Assembly (NCBI GenBank): GCA_965221295.1
Contig: OZ244879.1
Location: 2,046,001 to 2,110,000, forward strand
DNA: 64,000 nucleotides
Reading direction: 5' to 3'
From: Bin87 sp965221295
GTDB taxonomy: Bacteria > Chloroflexota > Dehalococcoidia > Lucifugimonadales > UBA3495
Below the pieces are notes generated by a model. The model had not been told where the DNA came from. It ran no database searches and worked only from the letters and a program-made list of their open reading frames with translations. Within the stretch, counting starts at the first letter, position 1. Every line of letters begins with the position of its first letter. Both the position numbers and the translations under genes were made by a program. This document shows positions 29,853 through 38,452 of the stretch, one piece after another.

Positions 29853-31058
29853 ATGACCACCCAACAGAATCAACTCCAATCCCAGGCGGATGATGCCGCG
29901 CGTCCCGATTTCCTCCAGATGGACGGCGCCGGGTCTGTTGACGCGGCGGATGGTTCCGACAGCTGGTACGGGTGGCCCCACCGCAAAGTCGAACCCGTAA
30001 CCCTGCAACGCCCCGATGGCAAGACCGAACGCGTGCGAACGCCTGTCATGGAGTTGGAGGGGCTCATCACCCCCACCGAATTGCACTACGTCGTGCAACA
30101 CTTCGGGGTGCCGGAGACGGTTTCCGCCGGCGACTGGTCCCTCTCCGTGGACGGCGAGGTGAAGAAGCCGCTCCGCCTTTCCTACGACGAACTGCGCCGT
30201 TTCCCGTCCCGCTCCGTCCGCACCGTCATGGAGTGTTCCGGCAGCGACGCCACCTACTTCGAATACTTCAAGGGCGAGGGCCCGCGTCCATCCCGCACCC
30301 AGGAGCGCATGATCCTTTCAGGCAGCGAATGGACCGGCGTCCCGTTGGCGGCCATCCTCAACGAGGCCGGTTTGACTGGTCGGGCCACCCACGTTCGCGC
30401 AGAAGGTTGGGACGAAGGCGTGCCGGCCACCGCCGCCGAGGGCACGGAACCCTTCTTCTACGATAAGGGCCTGCCCATGCAGAAAGCCCTCCATCCCGAT
30501 ACCATCTTGGCCTACGCCCAAAATGGACAGATCTTGGAGCACCTGCACGGCGCACCCATCCGTTTGCTGGTTCCCGGCTGGTCTGGCAACTGGTCGGTCA
30601 AATGGCTGCGTCGGCTTGAAGTACTGGACCACGAACCCGACTGCTGGTACCACTACAACTTCTACTACTACGGCGACTCCCCCGACGATCCCAACAAGGA
30701 ACTGATCACCACCATCGGCGTCAAGTCCCTCGTGTCCCAACCCAACGACGACACCCGCTCGTTGCCCGCCGGTCAGCACGTCGTTCGCGGTTACGCCTGG
30801 AGCGGCGGCGGCGCCATCACCCAGGTGGATGTTAGCGTCGACGGTGGCCAGTCGTGGCAGCCGGCCCGGCTCGAAGAGCCCGCCGAACGGTGGATGTGGC
30901 GCCGCTGGTCGTGGGTTTGGGACGCCAAACCCGGCGACTACACCGTCATGTCCCGCGCCACCGACAGCGTCGGTCGGGTTCAATCCCACGAACCCCGGTA
31001 CAACAACATGCGCAAGAATTTCAGCGCCATCGTTGGTTACGACATCAGGGTGGAATGA
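29853..31058 (+). CDS. sulfite oxidase-family molybdopterin enzyme
   Basis: A 401-residue protein of the sulfite oxidase family: an oxidoreductase molybdopterin-binding domain (about residues 85-265, with the molybdenum-ligating Cys128 in VMECSGSDATY) followed by the Mo-co dimerisation domain (about 285-400, with RGYAWSGGGAITQVDVSVDGG). It would oxidise sulfite to sulfate or act on a related substrate. No Tat signal and no heme domain are seen, so it is probably cytoplasmic and needs a separate electron acceptor. CAGGAG lies nine bases before the ATG. It lies downstream of thiol dioxygenase and rhodanese genes. Confidence 0.88.
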   Translation: MTTQQNQLQSQADDAARPDFLQMDGAGSVDAADGSDSWYGWPHRKVEPVTLQRPDGKTERVRTPVMELEGLITPTELHYVVQHFGVPETVSAGDWSLSVDGEVKKPLRLSYDELRRFPSRSVRTVMECSGSDATYFEYFKGEGPRPSRTQERMILSGSEWTGVPLAAILNEAGLTGRATHVRAEGWDEGVPATAAEGTEPFFYDKGLPMQKALHPDTILAYAQNGQILEHLHGAPIRLLVPGWSGNWSVKWLRRLEVLDHEPDCWYHYNFYYYGDSPDDPNKELITTIGVKSLVSQPNDDTRSLPAGQHVVRGYAWSGGGAITQVDVSVDGGQSWQPARLEEPAERWMWRRWSWVWDAKPGDYTVMSRATDSVGRVQSHEPRYNNMRKNFSAIVGYDIRVE

Positions 31059-31373
31059 CCATAGCGAATCGGCGCGTCCGTCATCCGGTGGGCGCGATGA
31101 CCGCCCACCCCAAATCGTCCGCCTCTGGACGCGCCCGCAGACGTTGTTCGGAGTTCATACTCGTCGGTCCAACGGGTGATCCCCCAATAGCTCCCGCCGG
31201 GCTGGCGCTATCGATCGGCGGATGGCGTCGAACCGGAGCGGCGGTCTGATGCGCTGAATCGTCAGGCCAGGCCAGGCCATGCAGCCGTCGCTACCGATCT
31301 GATCCGCGCCGTTGACTCTAACCCTTCAACGGCGGCCCGCCCCACAACGTTGAACCACAGTGGAGACCAACCC
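31059..31373. other. gene-free spacer
   Basis: 315 bases between the sulfite oxidase and acyl-CoA-dehydrogenase-like genes. Apart from the hairpin at 31087-31109 and a short AGGCC triplication near 31264, nothing is recognised. Confidence 0.4.
31087..31109 (+). terminator. hairpin after the sulfite oxidase gene
   Basis: An 8-bp stem GGTGGGCG (31087-31094) pairs with 31102-31109 around a seven-base loop, 28 bases after the stop codon. There is no T tract. Confidence 0.5.
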
Positions 31374-32528
31374 ATGACCACCATCGCATCCATTCTGGAA
31401 CAGGCCCCCGTGGTAGCGTCAGAGTGGGCAGAGGAACGCGCCGACCGCCAGCAACGCACCAAAGCCGACCCTGCGGACTTCGCCAGATTGGCTCAGATCG
31501 GTGTCCCTTTGCTGGCGGTCCCCACCGACTTGGGCGGGACTTGGGAGAGCCTCGAGCAATCCGCTCGCCCCATCTGCTCGCTGCTGCGCCTACTGGCCAC
31601 CGGCGACCCTTCCATCACCCTCGCCAGCGCCATGCACCACCTGGTCTTGTCGTCTTGGCGAATGCCCACCGTGCCAGAACCCTTTACCGCCGGGTGGATC
31701 AAACAGCGCAACGAGGTCTTCGATAGCGTCCACAGCGGCTGTTGGTGGGGCACCATCGTCAGCGAACCCGGTTCTGGCGGCGATACCGCTCGCACCGCCA
31801 GCGTCTGCGAACCTGACGGCGTAAGCGAACTCGGCTATCGCATTTCCGGTCAAAAGCACTTCGGCAGCGGATCCGGTCTCACCTCATTTATGACCACTCG
31901 CGCCCTCGCCTCCGGCGAAACAACCCCCGATCTGTTTTACATGGAAGTGCGCAACCATCCCTGGGACGGTTCCACCGGCTTGTGCCTCACCGCCGAATGG
32001 CGCGGCCACGGCATGAAATCCACCAACAGCCATGCCTTCGAGTTTTCCAACTTCCCGGCCACCCGTGTGGCCTGGCCCAACCACCAGGCCGAGCTCATGG
32101 GCGCCAACGGTGGTCTGGGTTCTGCCGCGTTCCTCTCCGTCATTGTCGGCGTGGTCGACGCCGCCATGGCTTACGTGAAGCCTCGCATCCGCAACGGCAT
32201 GGCCTCCGAACCCGGCCTGCGCGCCTTTCAGCAGGTGGAATGGGCCCGAGCCGAGCAGGAAGCCTGGCTGATGGACCAGGCCTGGGAGGGCGCCCTGCGT
32301 TGCCTGGAGTCCAATACCGGCCGGCGGGAGTTGCTCCTGGCCAAGGAAAGCGTCGCCCGCCTCGCCGAAGATTGCATGGGTCGACTCTGCAAACTGACCG
32401 GCGGCAGCGCCTACACCCGGTACTCGCCCCTGTCGGTCTGGTACGACGACGTTCGAGCGCTCGGCTACCTGCGACCTCCCTGGGCTCTCGCTTGGGACCA
32501 AATCTTCCAGCAAAGCCTGGCCGAGTGA
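31374..32528 (+). CDS. acyl-CoA dehydrogenase-family protein (DszC/SfnC-like candidate)
   Basis: A 384-residue flavoprotein of the acyl-CoA dehydrogenase fold. Regions such as IVSEPGSGGDTARTASVCEPDG and YRISGQKHFGSGSGLTSFM form the flavin- and substrate-binding middle domain, and a helical C-terminal domain ends in LTGGSAYTRYSPLSVWYDDVRAL. The usual catalytic Glu of true dehydrogenases is not evident. The overall look fits the group that includes sulfur-acquisition monooxygenases such as DszC and SfnC, which free sulfite from organosulfur compounds. The nearby sulfite oxidase supports that reading, but an ordinary acyl-CoA dehydrogenase remains possible. The ATG at 31374 follows TGGAG. Confidence 0.75.
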   Translation: MTTIASILEQAPVVASEWAEERADRQQRTKADPADFARLAQIGVPLLAVPTDLGGTWESLEQSARPICSLLRLLATGDPSITLASAMHHLVLSSWRMPTVPEPFTAGWIKQRNEVFDSVHSGCWWGTIVSEPGSGGDTARTASVCEPDGVSELGYRISGQKHFGSGSGLTSFMTTRALASGETTPDLFYMEVRNHPWDGSTGLCLTAEWRGHGMKSTNSHAFEFSNFPATRVAWPNHQAELMGANGGLGSAAFLSVIVGVVDAAMAYVKPRIRNGMASEPGLRAFQQVEWARAEQEAWLMDQAWEGALRCLESNTGRRELLLAKESVARLAEDCMGRLCKLTGGSAYTRYSPLSVWYDDVRALGYLRPPWALAWDQIFQQSLAE

Positions 32529-32539
32529 CGCGCCCCCTC

Positions 32540-33110
32540 ATATTGTCATTGCGAGGCCACCCCCCCTTAAACTGTCATTGCGAGGCCGAAGGCCGTGGCA
32601 ATCTCGTCGACCACAACCAACGGCCGCCCGCCCCTGAACCTCCCCCACGAGGAGCGCCCTCCTTCCGCCATCGCAAGGCCACCCGCCTCCATCCACAACC
32701 GCGAGGCCAGCCCCCTTAACCTGTCATTGCGAGGCCAACCCCTCAAACTGTCATTGCGAGGCCGGAGGCCGTGGCAATCTCGTCGACCACAACCAACGGC
32801 CGCCCGCCCCTGAACCTCCCCCGCGAGGAGCGCCTCACTTCCGCCATCGCGAGGCCACCCTCCTCCATCCACAACCGCGAGGCCACCCCCCTTAAACTGT
32901 CATTGCGAGGCCACAGGCCGTGGCAATCTCGTCGACCACAACCAACGGCCACCCGCCCCTGAACCTCCCCCGCGAGGAGCGCCCTCCCGCCATCGCGAGG
33001 CCACCCGCCTCCATCCACAACCGCGAGGCCACCCCCCCTTAAACTGTCATTGCGAGGCCGAAGGCCGTGGCAATCTCGTCGACCGCAACCAACGGCCGCC
33101 CGCCCCTACC
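32540..33110. repeat. array of REP-like palindromic repeats
   Basis: The unit begins TGTCATTGCGAGGCC and contains a hairpin made of ATTGC...GCAAT enclosing GGCC...GGCC. Full units start at 32573, 32749, 32898 and 33045, spaced 176, 149 and 147 bases, with extra partial copies of the head at 32544 and 32722. Between the heads the spacer itself repeats (GTGGCAATCTCGTCGACC, then CAACGGCCGCCCGCCCCTGA, then a CCGCGAGGAGCGCC block). It resembles known intergenic CATTGCGAGG-type repeats of many bacterial genomes. No gene is inside. Confidence 0.85.
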
Positions 33111-33343
33111 CACCACCGCGCCATCCAACCGCCCGGCGCCAGGTACATGACAGCAACGCCGGCAACCCATTGTCCGACGCCAGGTCTGCCCCGGAGCAAC
33201 CGTCTGACCCGACCAGTGCAACCCTCCGGCGTTCCGCTCCAAAACATCCATCCGCCCATTTGCCCCAAATCCACAGAATCGTCACGCCGTCGGCCACGCC
33301 AAACGTGGCGACTTTCGCGCCGGGATAGTAAAATGTTCGCGCC
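33111..33343. other. spacer downstream of the repeat array
   Basis: No gene is recognised. Together with the repeat array it makes a gene-free block of about 815 bases. A TAGTAAAAT string near 33326 could be a weak -10 region for the following small gene. Confidence 0.3.
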
Positions 33344-33655
33344 ATGGTTCCGTTCGCAAGGCGCAACGCTGCTATCGCCATCTCCGTCGGAGCAATGGCG
33401 ATCACGGTTTTGCTGATCATCTTCTTCGGCGCTTGGGCGGTATCCGCCAGCAGCGATGCCGACCTGTCCGGCGTGCTCACCAGCGCCACCTCAGGATTCA
33501 GCGGCAGCGTTTCTCCGCAATCAGTCCGAACCAACGCAACCGCGTCGAGCCAGGACGCCGAAAACGTCCCCAGGTTGGCCAGCGCGCCCTCTGGCTCCAA
33601 CGCCGCCGACACCTGGTGGGGCAAAGCGCTGTTGGGCGCCTGTCCGCTTCACTAG
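33344..33655 (+). CDS. possible small single-span membrane protein
   Basis: A 103-residue frame with a positively charged start (MVPFARRN), one strong hydrophobic segment (about residues 9-33, AAIAISVGAMAITVLLIIFF) and a low-complexity Ser/Ala-rich tail. No family is recognised and no good ribosome-binding site is visible. The organisation, basic N-terminus then one helix then polar tail, is plausible for a small membrane or secreted protein, but the frame could be fortuitous. It lies 54 bases upstream of an MFS transporter gene. Confidence 0.35.
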   Translation: MVPFARRNAAIAISVGAMAITVLLIIFFGAWAVSASSDADLSGVLTSATSGFSGSVSPQSVRTNATASSQDAENVPRLASAPSGSNAADTWWGKALLGACPLH

Positions 33656-33709
33656 ACCATTTCCACTGCAGCTGTTTCCTGACTCATCCACTGAGAGGCG
33701 TTTAGCCAA

Positions 33710-35122
33710 ATGTCTACCCACTCTGCGACTCACCGACCCGGCAGGCGTTTCCATTACGCTTGGATAATCCTGGGGATCCTGGCTGTCATTCAGATCTTCG
33801 GACAGTCCATCTCGATGTCGGCTGGCATCATGGTGCCGGAATTGCGCGCCCCGCTGGATGAAGGCGGCCGCTTCGGCTGGTCCGCCGGCATCATCGGCGC
33901 CGCCCTGGCTGGTTACTACCTGGTGGGTTCCCTGACCTCGCCTTTCAGCGGACGGTTCGGCGATATATTGGGCGCCCGCAAATTGCTGGTGGCTGCCGGC
34001 CTATTGTTCGGCGGCAGCATGATCCTCATCGGATTCGTCACGCAGATCTGGCAGTTCTTCCTAGTTTACAGCGTCCTGCTGGCCCTCACCTCATCCATCA
34101 CCATCGTTCCCCTCATGGCCGCCATCAATCCCTGGTTCCGCCGTCGGCTGGGTTTGGGCATCGGGCTGATGTGGGCGGCTGGCGGTTTGGGCGCGGCCCT
34201 CTTGGCTCCCGTGTACTCCTTGTTGCTGGAAAACTTCGGCTGGACGGCCACGTTCGTCGTAATCGGAGCTGTGGGCGGCGGCATCACGCTGTCCCTCGTT
34301 CCTTTCTACCGCAACCAACCAGCGGAAAAGGGCCTCAGAGCCTACGGCGCTTCCGTCAACGACCAACCCTCCGCAACCTTCAGCCCCGACGCCGCCAAGG
34401 TTCGCCTGAAGGTGTTCCAGCAACAGATGCGCCACACCCGCGCCTTCTGGAACCTGCCGGTGATTCACGGCCTGGGGTGCGCCGGCCACGGCATCGTCCT
34501 GATTTTCGTCGTTGACTTTGCCGTGCATCGCGGCATCGACTTCACCACCGGCGCCGTAATCCTCACCCTGGTTCAGATTTTCAGCATCGCCGGACGCTTT
34601 GCGGTGCCCATCATCACCGAGCGAATCGGCGGCAAGCCCATCATGGCCACCGCTCTGGCCATCCAGGCGCTTGCGGTGGTGATCCTGTTCTTCGCCCAAG
34701 ATGTGTGGGCCTTCTACCTGTTCGGCGCCGTTTTCGGTTTGGGCTTCGGCGGCGAGATGTCGGCTTACCCCGTGGTGAACCGGCAGTACTTCGGCACCGG
34801 GCCCGTGGCCACCGTGTACGGCCTCCAAATCTCCGGCGCTATGATGGGCCATTGCCTATCCACCGTGGCCGCCGGCGTTATCATCCAGTTCATCGGATAC
34901 GAGCCCGCATTCTTCCTGTCGATGGCCTTCAGCGGCCTGGGCGTCCTCATCATCATGACGTTGGAGACCACCAAGCGAGAGCTCATACCCGACTGGGAGG
35001 ATCGGTTGCCCCCAGAAGCTAGGACGCCGGGTCTGGTCCCGGCAACTGCGCCACCGGCGGCCGCCGCCGCGGGCGTCGCTTTCGGCAACGTCGGGGCCGG
35101 CGGCGATGGCGACGGCGATTAG
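33710..35122 (+). CDS. MFS transporter, oxalate/formate- or monocarboxylate-type
   Basis: A 470-residue major facilitator with about twelve hydrophobic segments and a central cytoplasmic loop (about residues 205-235). The start FHYAWIILGILAVIQIFGQS and the loop PLMAAINPWFRRRLGLGIGL fit the oxalate/formate antiporter and monocarboxylate transporter group, which carries organic anions. The C-terminal tail is Ala/Gly-rich and poorly conserved. GAGAGG lies about 12 bases before the ATG. The DUF6941-like gene follows after 12 bases. Confidence 0.85.
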   Translation: MSTHSATHRPGRRFHYAWIILGILAVIQIFGQSISMSAGIMVPELRAPLDEGGRFGWSAGIIGAALAGYYLVGSLTSPFSGRFGDILGARKLLVAAGLLFGGSMILIGFVTQIWQFFLVYSVLLALTSSITIVPLMAAINPWFRRRLGLGIGLMWAAGGLGAALLAPVYSLLLENFGWTATFVVIGAVGGGITLSLVPFYRNQPAEKGLRAYGASVNDQPSATFSPDAAKVRLKVFQQQMRHTRAFWNLPVIHGLGCAGHGIVLIFVVDFAVHRGIDFTTGAVILTLVQIFSIAGRFAVPIITERIGGKPIMATALAIQALAVVILFFAQDVWAFYLFGAVFGLGFGGEMSAYPVVNRQYFGTGPVATVYGLQISGAMMGHCLSTVAAGVIIQFIGYEPAFFLSMAFSGLGVLIIMTLETTKRELIPDWEDRLPPEARTPGLVPATAPPAAAAAGVAFGNVGAGGDGDGD

Positions 35123-35134
35123 GGGAAGCGACCG

Positions 35135-35533
35135 GTGAACACCGAACTGGCATTCCTTTGCGATTCCGCCACCGATGATCGGGGGAAACTGCACGCCCTC
35201 GGCATCGGCATTGATGCAGTGCAGGGCGACGCGCTGCCGCTGACCCATCCTCGCTTCATCATCGTTTGCGTGGTCAATTACTCCGCCGCCGAAGTCGGCG
35301 AGAAGCGCATGGCGATCCGGCTGCTCAATCCCGACGCCCAGGACACCATCGCTCCCATCGAGCAGCCCATCACCCTCGCCGCCCGCCAGGGTGTCGTTGA
35401 CACCAAGGCCCGCATCATCGTCGAAGTCAATAGCGTCACCTTCAACTCCACCGGCCCGCACGCTTTTCATGTCGTCATCGACGGCAACGAGATGGCCCGC
35501 TTGCCCCTCAATGTCGGCGTCCGTGGCGGCTGA
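35135..35533 (+). CDS. conserved hypothetical protein, DUF6941-like
   Basis: A 132-residue soluble protein, MNTELAFLCDSATDDRGKLH and onward, with a beta-rich pattern. It resembles the small DUF6941 family, whose members share an early LCD-x-A-x-x-x-GKL motif and an even beta-sandwich pattern; no function is known. The start is a GTG with AGGGGAAG about seven bases upstream. It sits 12 bases after the MFS gene and eight bases before the HAM1-like gene, so the three are probably one transcript. Confidence 0.65.
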   Translation: MNTELAFLCDSATDDRGKLHALGIGIDAVQGDALPLTHPRFIIVCVVNYSAAEVGEKRMAIRLLNPDAQDTIAPIEQPITLAARQGVVDTKARIIVEVNSVTFNSTGPHAFHVVIDGNEMARLPLNVGVRGG

Positions 35534-35541
35534 GGCCCTCC

Positions 35542-36171
35542 ATGGCGCGTCTTCCCATCCTCCTCGCCACCGGGAACCTCGAGAAGCAGAAAATGCTGCG
35601 CTGGCTGTTGGAGGGATTGCCAGTAAAGCCCACCACGCCTGCCGAGTTGAACGTGTCAGCATCGCCGGACGAATCTGCTGATTCCCACGAAGCGATCGCA
35701 CGGGTCAAAGCCGAGGCATGGTCCAGCGTCTCCAACATAACCGCCATCGCCAGCGACGGAGGCCTCTTGATTCCCGCCCTGGGCGCCAATTGGGAGAGTC
35801 GATACACCCGCCGCTTCGCCGGGCCCGCCGCAGACGACCGCGAGCGCCAACGCCAGCTGCTCGCCTTGCTGCAACCCTACTCGGGATCAGATCGGGAGGC
35901 CGCCTTCGTCGAGGGATTGGCCATCGCCCAGAACGGCAACGTCCTGGCCTCGTGGGAAGTGCGTGGAGCCACCGGCGTCATCGCCGAACGCCTGGAGCAT
36001 CCCGGCCCGCCAGCTCAGAGCGATGGTTTCTGGGTATTCCCCATCTGGCGCTTCCCTGAATTCGGACGCGCCTACGACCAACTGACGCTCGCTGAACGCG
36101 CCAGCCTGGGCGACCACTGGGAAGCCCTGCGCGCTTTGGTGCATCAATCTGCGGCGGATTGGTTGGCCTGA
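35542..36171 (+). CDS. divergent HAM1/RdgB-like nucleotide pyrophosphatase
   Basis: A 209-residue protein whose start (LPILLATGNLEKQKMLRWLL) and central AIASDGGLLIPAL match the ITPase/HAM1 fold that cleaves non-canonical purine NTPs. The C-terminal FWVFPIWRFPEFGRAYDQLT stands where true RdgB proteins have a GFGYDP motif followed by ELSxxEK; key family residues are replaced, so substrate use may differ. It is eight bases from the upstream gene with GAGG before the ATG. Confidence 0.65.
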   Translation: MARLPILLATGNLEKQKMLRWLLEGLPVKPTTPAELNVSASPDESADSHEAIARVKAEAWSSVSNITAIASDGGLLIPALGANWESRYTRRFAGPAADDRERQRQLLALLQPYSGSDREAAFVEGLAIAQNGNVLASWEVRGATGVIAERLEHPGPPAQSDGFWVFPIWRFPEFGRAYDQLTLAERASLGDHWEALRALVHQSAADWLA

Positions 36172-36192
36172 ATCGACTCCCCCCCAAACAGG

Positions 36193-37212
36193 ATGGCCGA
36201 ATGGGGTAGAATACTAGTGATCAATTCCTCACCCCGGAGCGTTCCTTTGATCGCCGCTTCCACCGACCAGAACCCACCCACTTCGGCCGCGCTGCCCGAC
36301 TCCATCGAGGATGTCCAGCAGCTGTTCCGCGACCAGGCTTACATCGCCGACCGCGGGCTGGCCATCGCCGTTTTTTTGGCCCTAAAACTCCAGAGGCCGC
36401 TCTTCCTCGAAGGCGAAGCCGGCGTCGGCAAAACCGAAATCGCCCGCGCGCTGGCCGCCGGCCTTGGCGCCGATTTGATCCGACTGCAATGCTACGAAGG
36501 CCTGGACGTAAACCACGCGGTTTACGAATGGAACCACACCCGCCAACTGCTGGAAATACGGCTCATGGAGGCCCGGCGCGGCAGCGATCAGCCCGATGAC
36601 GCCAACATCGACCTCTTTGACCCGCAATTCCTCATCAAGCGGCCCCTCCTGCAAGCCATCGACCAATCCCGGGGCCGGTCTCCAATCCTGCTAATTGACG
36701 AACTCGACCGCGCGGATGAGGAATTCGAGGGCTTCCTACTGGAATTGCTGGCCGACTACCAGATCACCATCCCGGAACTCGGAACGTTTCACGCCGCCCA
36801 CCCTCCTGTCACCATCATCACCTCAAACCGCACTCGCGAGGTTCACGACGCCCTCAAGCGCCGCTGCTTGTACTACTGGGTTGACTACCCTGACCATCAG
36901 AAGGAGTTGCAGATCGTCTCCGCCCGCTTGCCCGACGCCCCTCGACAGTTGGCGCAGCAGGTAACGTCATTCATCCAGGAACTACGGGAGACCGAGCTGT
37001 ACAAGATTCCCGGCGTCTCCGAAACCCTGGACTGGACTTCCGCCCTGATGGCCTTGAACATGCGCCAACTGGAACCCGAAGTCATCGACGATACCCTGGG
37101 CATCATGCTCAAGTACCAGGACGACATCGAGGCCGTGCGCGGGGAACCGGTGCGCGCCCTCTTGGAACGCTCGCAGAACCGCGGCCCACGACGCGGCGGC
37201 CGACGCGGTTAG
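36193..37212 (+). CDS. MoxR-family AAA+ ATPase (CoxD-like)
   Basis: A 339-residue MoxR-type AAA+ ATPase with Walker A GEAGVGKT (residues 74-81), Walker B ILLIDELDRADEEFEGFLLE and a C-terminal lid. MoxR ATPases work with VWA-domain partners to assemble or activate enzymes, as CoxD does with CoxE for carbon monoxide dehydrogenase. A CoxE-like VWA protein is encoded at 39872, two genes downstream. The ATG at 36193 may be too early: a TAGAAT box lies at 36208 and a TTG at 36247 has GGAG eight bases upstream, giving 321 residues. Confidence 0.88.
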   Translation: MAEWGRILVINSSPRSVPLIAASTDQNPPTSAALPDSIEDVQQLFRDQAYIADRGLAIAVFLALKLQRPLFLEGEAGVGKTEIARALAAGLGADLIRLQCYEGLDVNHAVYEWNHTRQLLEIRLMEARRGSDQPDDANIDLFDPQFLIKRPLLQAIDQSRGRSPILLIDELDRADEEFEGFLLELLADYQITIPELGTFHAAHPPVTIITSNRTREVHDALKRRCLYYWVDYPDHQKELQIVSARLPDAPRQLAQQVTSFIQELRETELYKIPGVSETLDWTSALMALNMRQLEPEVIDDTLGIMLKYQDDIEAVRGEPVRALLERSQNRGPRRGGRRG

Positions 37213-37260
37213 ACGCATTGGCATCGCCAAACCCCCAACCATTACTGAAGGCTCGTCTCC

Positions 37261-38445
37261 ATGACCCTTGGACAACATTCGCAACAAATCGTCGTAGTCG
37301 GCGGCGGCATCGTCGGCGCCGCCATCGCATGGCGTGTCGCATCCCGCGGTCGGCAGGTCACCCTCATCGACAAGGCGGAACCCGGCAGCGGCGCCTCCAG
37401 CCATAGCTTTGCCTGGATCAACGCCGGCGCCAAGCAACCCATCGGTTACCATAACCTGAACCGCAGGTCGCTGGAGATGTGGCCGCGCTTCGCCGCCGCC
37501 CTTGGCGATGACGTCGGCCTCAGATGGGGCGGCAAGGTCTCCTGGGAGACCCAACCCGACGCCGCCGAGCAGTTGCTGGCGCGTGTCCACCAGTTGCAGG
37601 CCTGGGGTTATCCCTCTCGCCAAGTCTCCGCAGCCGAGCTCGCCGACCTGGAACCCGCGCTGGAAATCGGACCCGTCCTCGCCGCCGAATTCAGCGAAAA
37701 CGAAGGTCAGGTTGAGCCTCAAATGGTGGTGGATGCCTGTCTGCGCCGCCTCCGCGAGATGGAAGCAAAGATCCTCACCGGCGTGCAGGTCATTGGCTTC
37801 GACCAGGACTCCAGCGGCCGCATCCGCGCCGTCCAAACCAACGCCGGAGACTTCGAAGCCGACACGGTGGTCCTTACCGCCGGTACCGACACCACGGCAT
37901 TGGCGGCCATGTCCGGCGTCAGTGTGCCCCAAGCCGAAAGCCCGGGCGTCGTAATACGCACCACTCCTCTGCCGCCCTTGCTCAAAAACGTTCCCGTTGT
38001 GTACGCCCCGCCATTGGGCGACGGCCGCCGCGAAATTCACCTGCGGCAGTGCGCCGACGGCCGGTTCATGATCGGCGAGGGCGACCAGGAAAGCCTCGCC
38101 GAGGACGACACCCAATCCCACGCCGACGATCTGCTCGCCCGCGCCAAGCGCTACCTGCCCGGTCTTGCCGACGCGCAGGCCGTCCCGGTTCCGGTGGGGT
38201 GGCGACCCATGCCGCTGGACGGCTACCCGGTCCTGGGGTACGCCGCAGAGGCTCCCAACCTGTACGTGGCGCTCACCCACAGCGGAGTTACCCTCGCCCC
38301 GGCCCTGAGTCAACTGGCCTCCTTGGAAATCTGCGAGAACGTTCGCGCCGACGATGTTCTGGCCCCCTACCGTCCCGAACGGTTCGCAGGACTCGCCCCA
38401 GAGCAGGTCACCGGTATGCCACACCCACGAACCGACCATCGGTAG
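37261..38445 (+). CDS. FAD-dependent oxidoreductase (DadA/glycine oxidase type)
   Basis: A 394-residue flavoenzyme of the DAO family. The FAD-binding dinucleotide fold is IVVVGGGIVGAAIAWRVASRG (residues 10-30), followed by the acidic LIDK strand end, and the C-terminal GYPVLGYAAEAPNLYVALTHSGVTLAP closes the FAD site. Relatives oxidise amino acids or N-methyl amino acids. GAAGG lies nine bases before the ATG. The MFS gene begins seven bases after its stop, suggesting that uptake and oxidation of one substrate are coupled. Confidence 0.88.
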   Translation: MTLGQHSQQIVVVGGGIVGAAIAWRVASRGRQVTLIDKAEPGSGASSHSFAWINAGAKQPIGYHNLNRRSLEMWPRFAAALGDDVGLRWGGKVSWETQPDAAEQLLARVHQLQAWGYPSRQVSAAELADLEPALEIGPVLAAEFSENEGQVEPQMVVDACLRRLREMEAKILTGVQVIGFDQDSSGRIRAVQTNAGDFEADTVVLTAGTDTTALAAMSGVSVPQAESPGVVIRTTPLPPLLKNVPVVYAPPLGDGRREIHLRQCADGRFMIGEGDQESLAEDDTQSHADDLLARAKRYLPGLADAQAVPVPVGWRPMPLDGYPVLGYAAEAPNLYVALTHSGVTLAPALSQLASLEICENVRADDVLAPYRPERFAGLAPEQVTGMPHPRTDHR

Positions 38446-38452
38446 CCCCGCC

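Noticed and set aside
32540..33110. Possible CRISPR array
   Set aside because: Repeat period is 147-176 bases and the spacers themselves repeat; this is not the 50-75-base repeat-unique-spacer pattern, and no cas gene is near.
34091..34852. Minus-strand frame of about 253 codons opposite the MFS gene
   Set aside because: It is His/Gly/Asp-rich text typical of antisense frames of membrane proteins; the MFS gene has clear helices and a start site.
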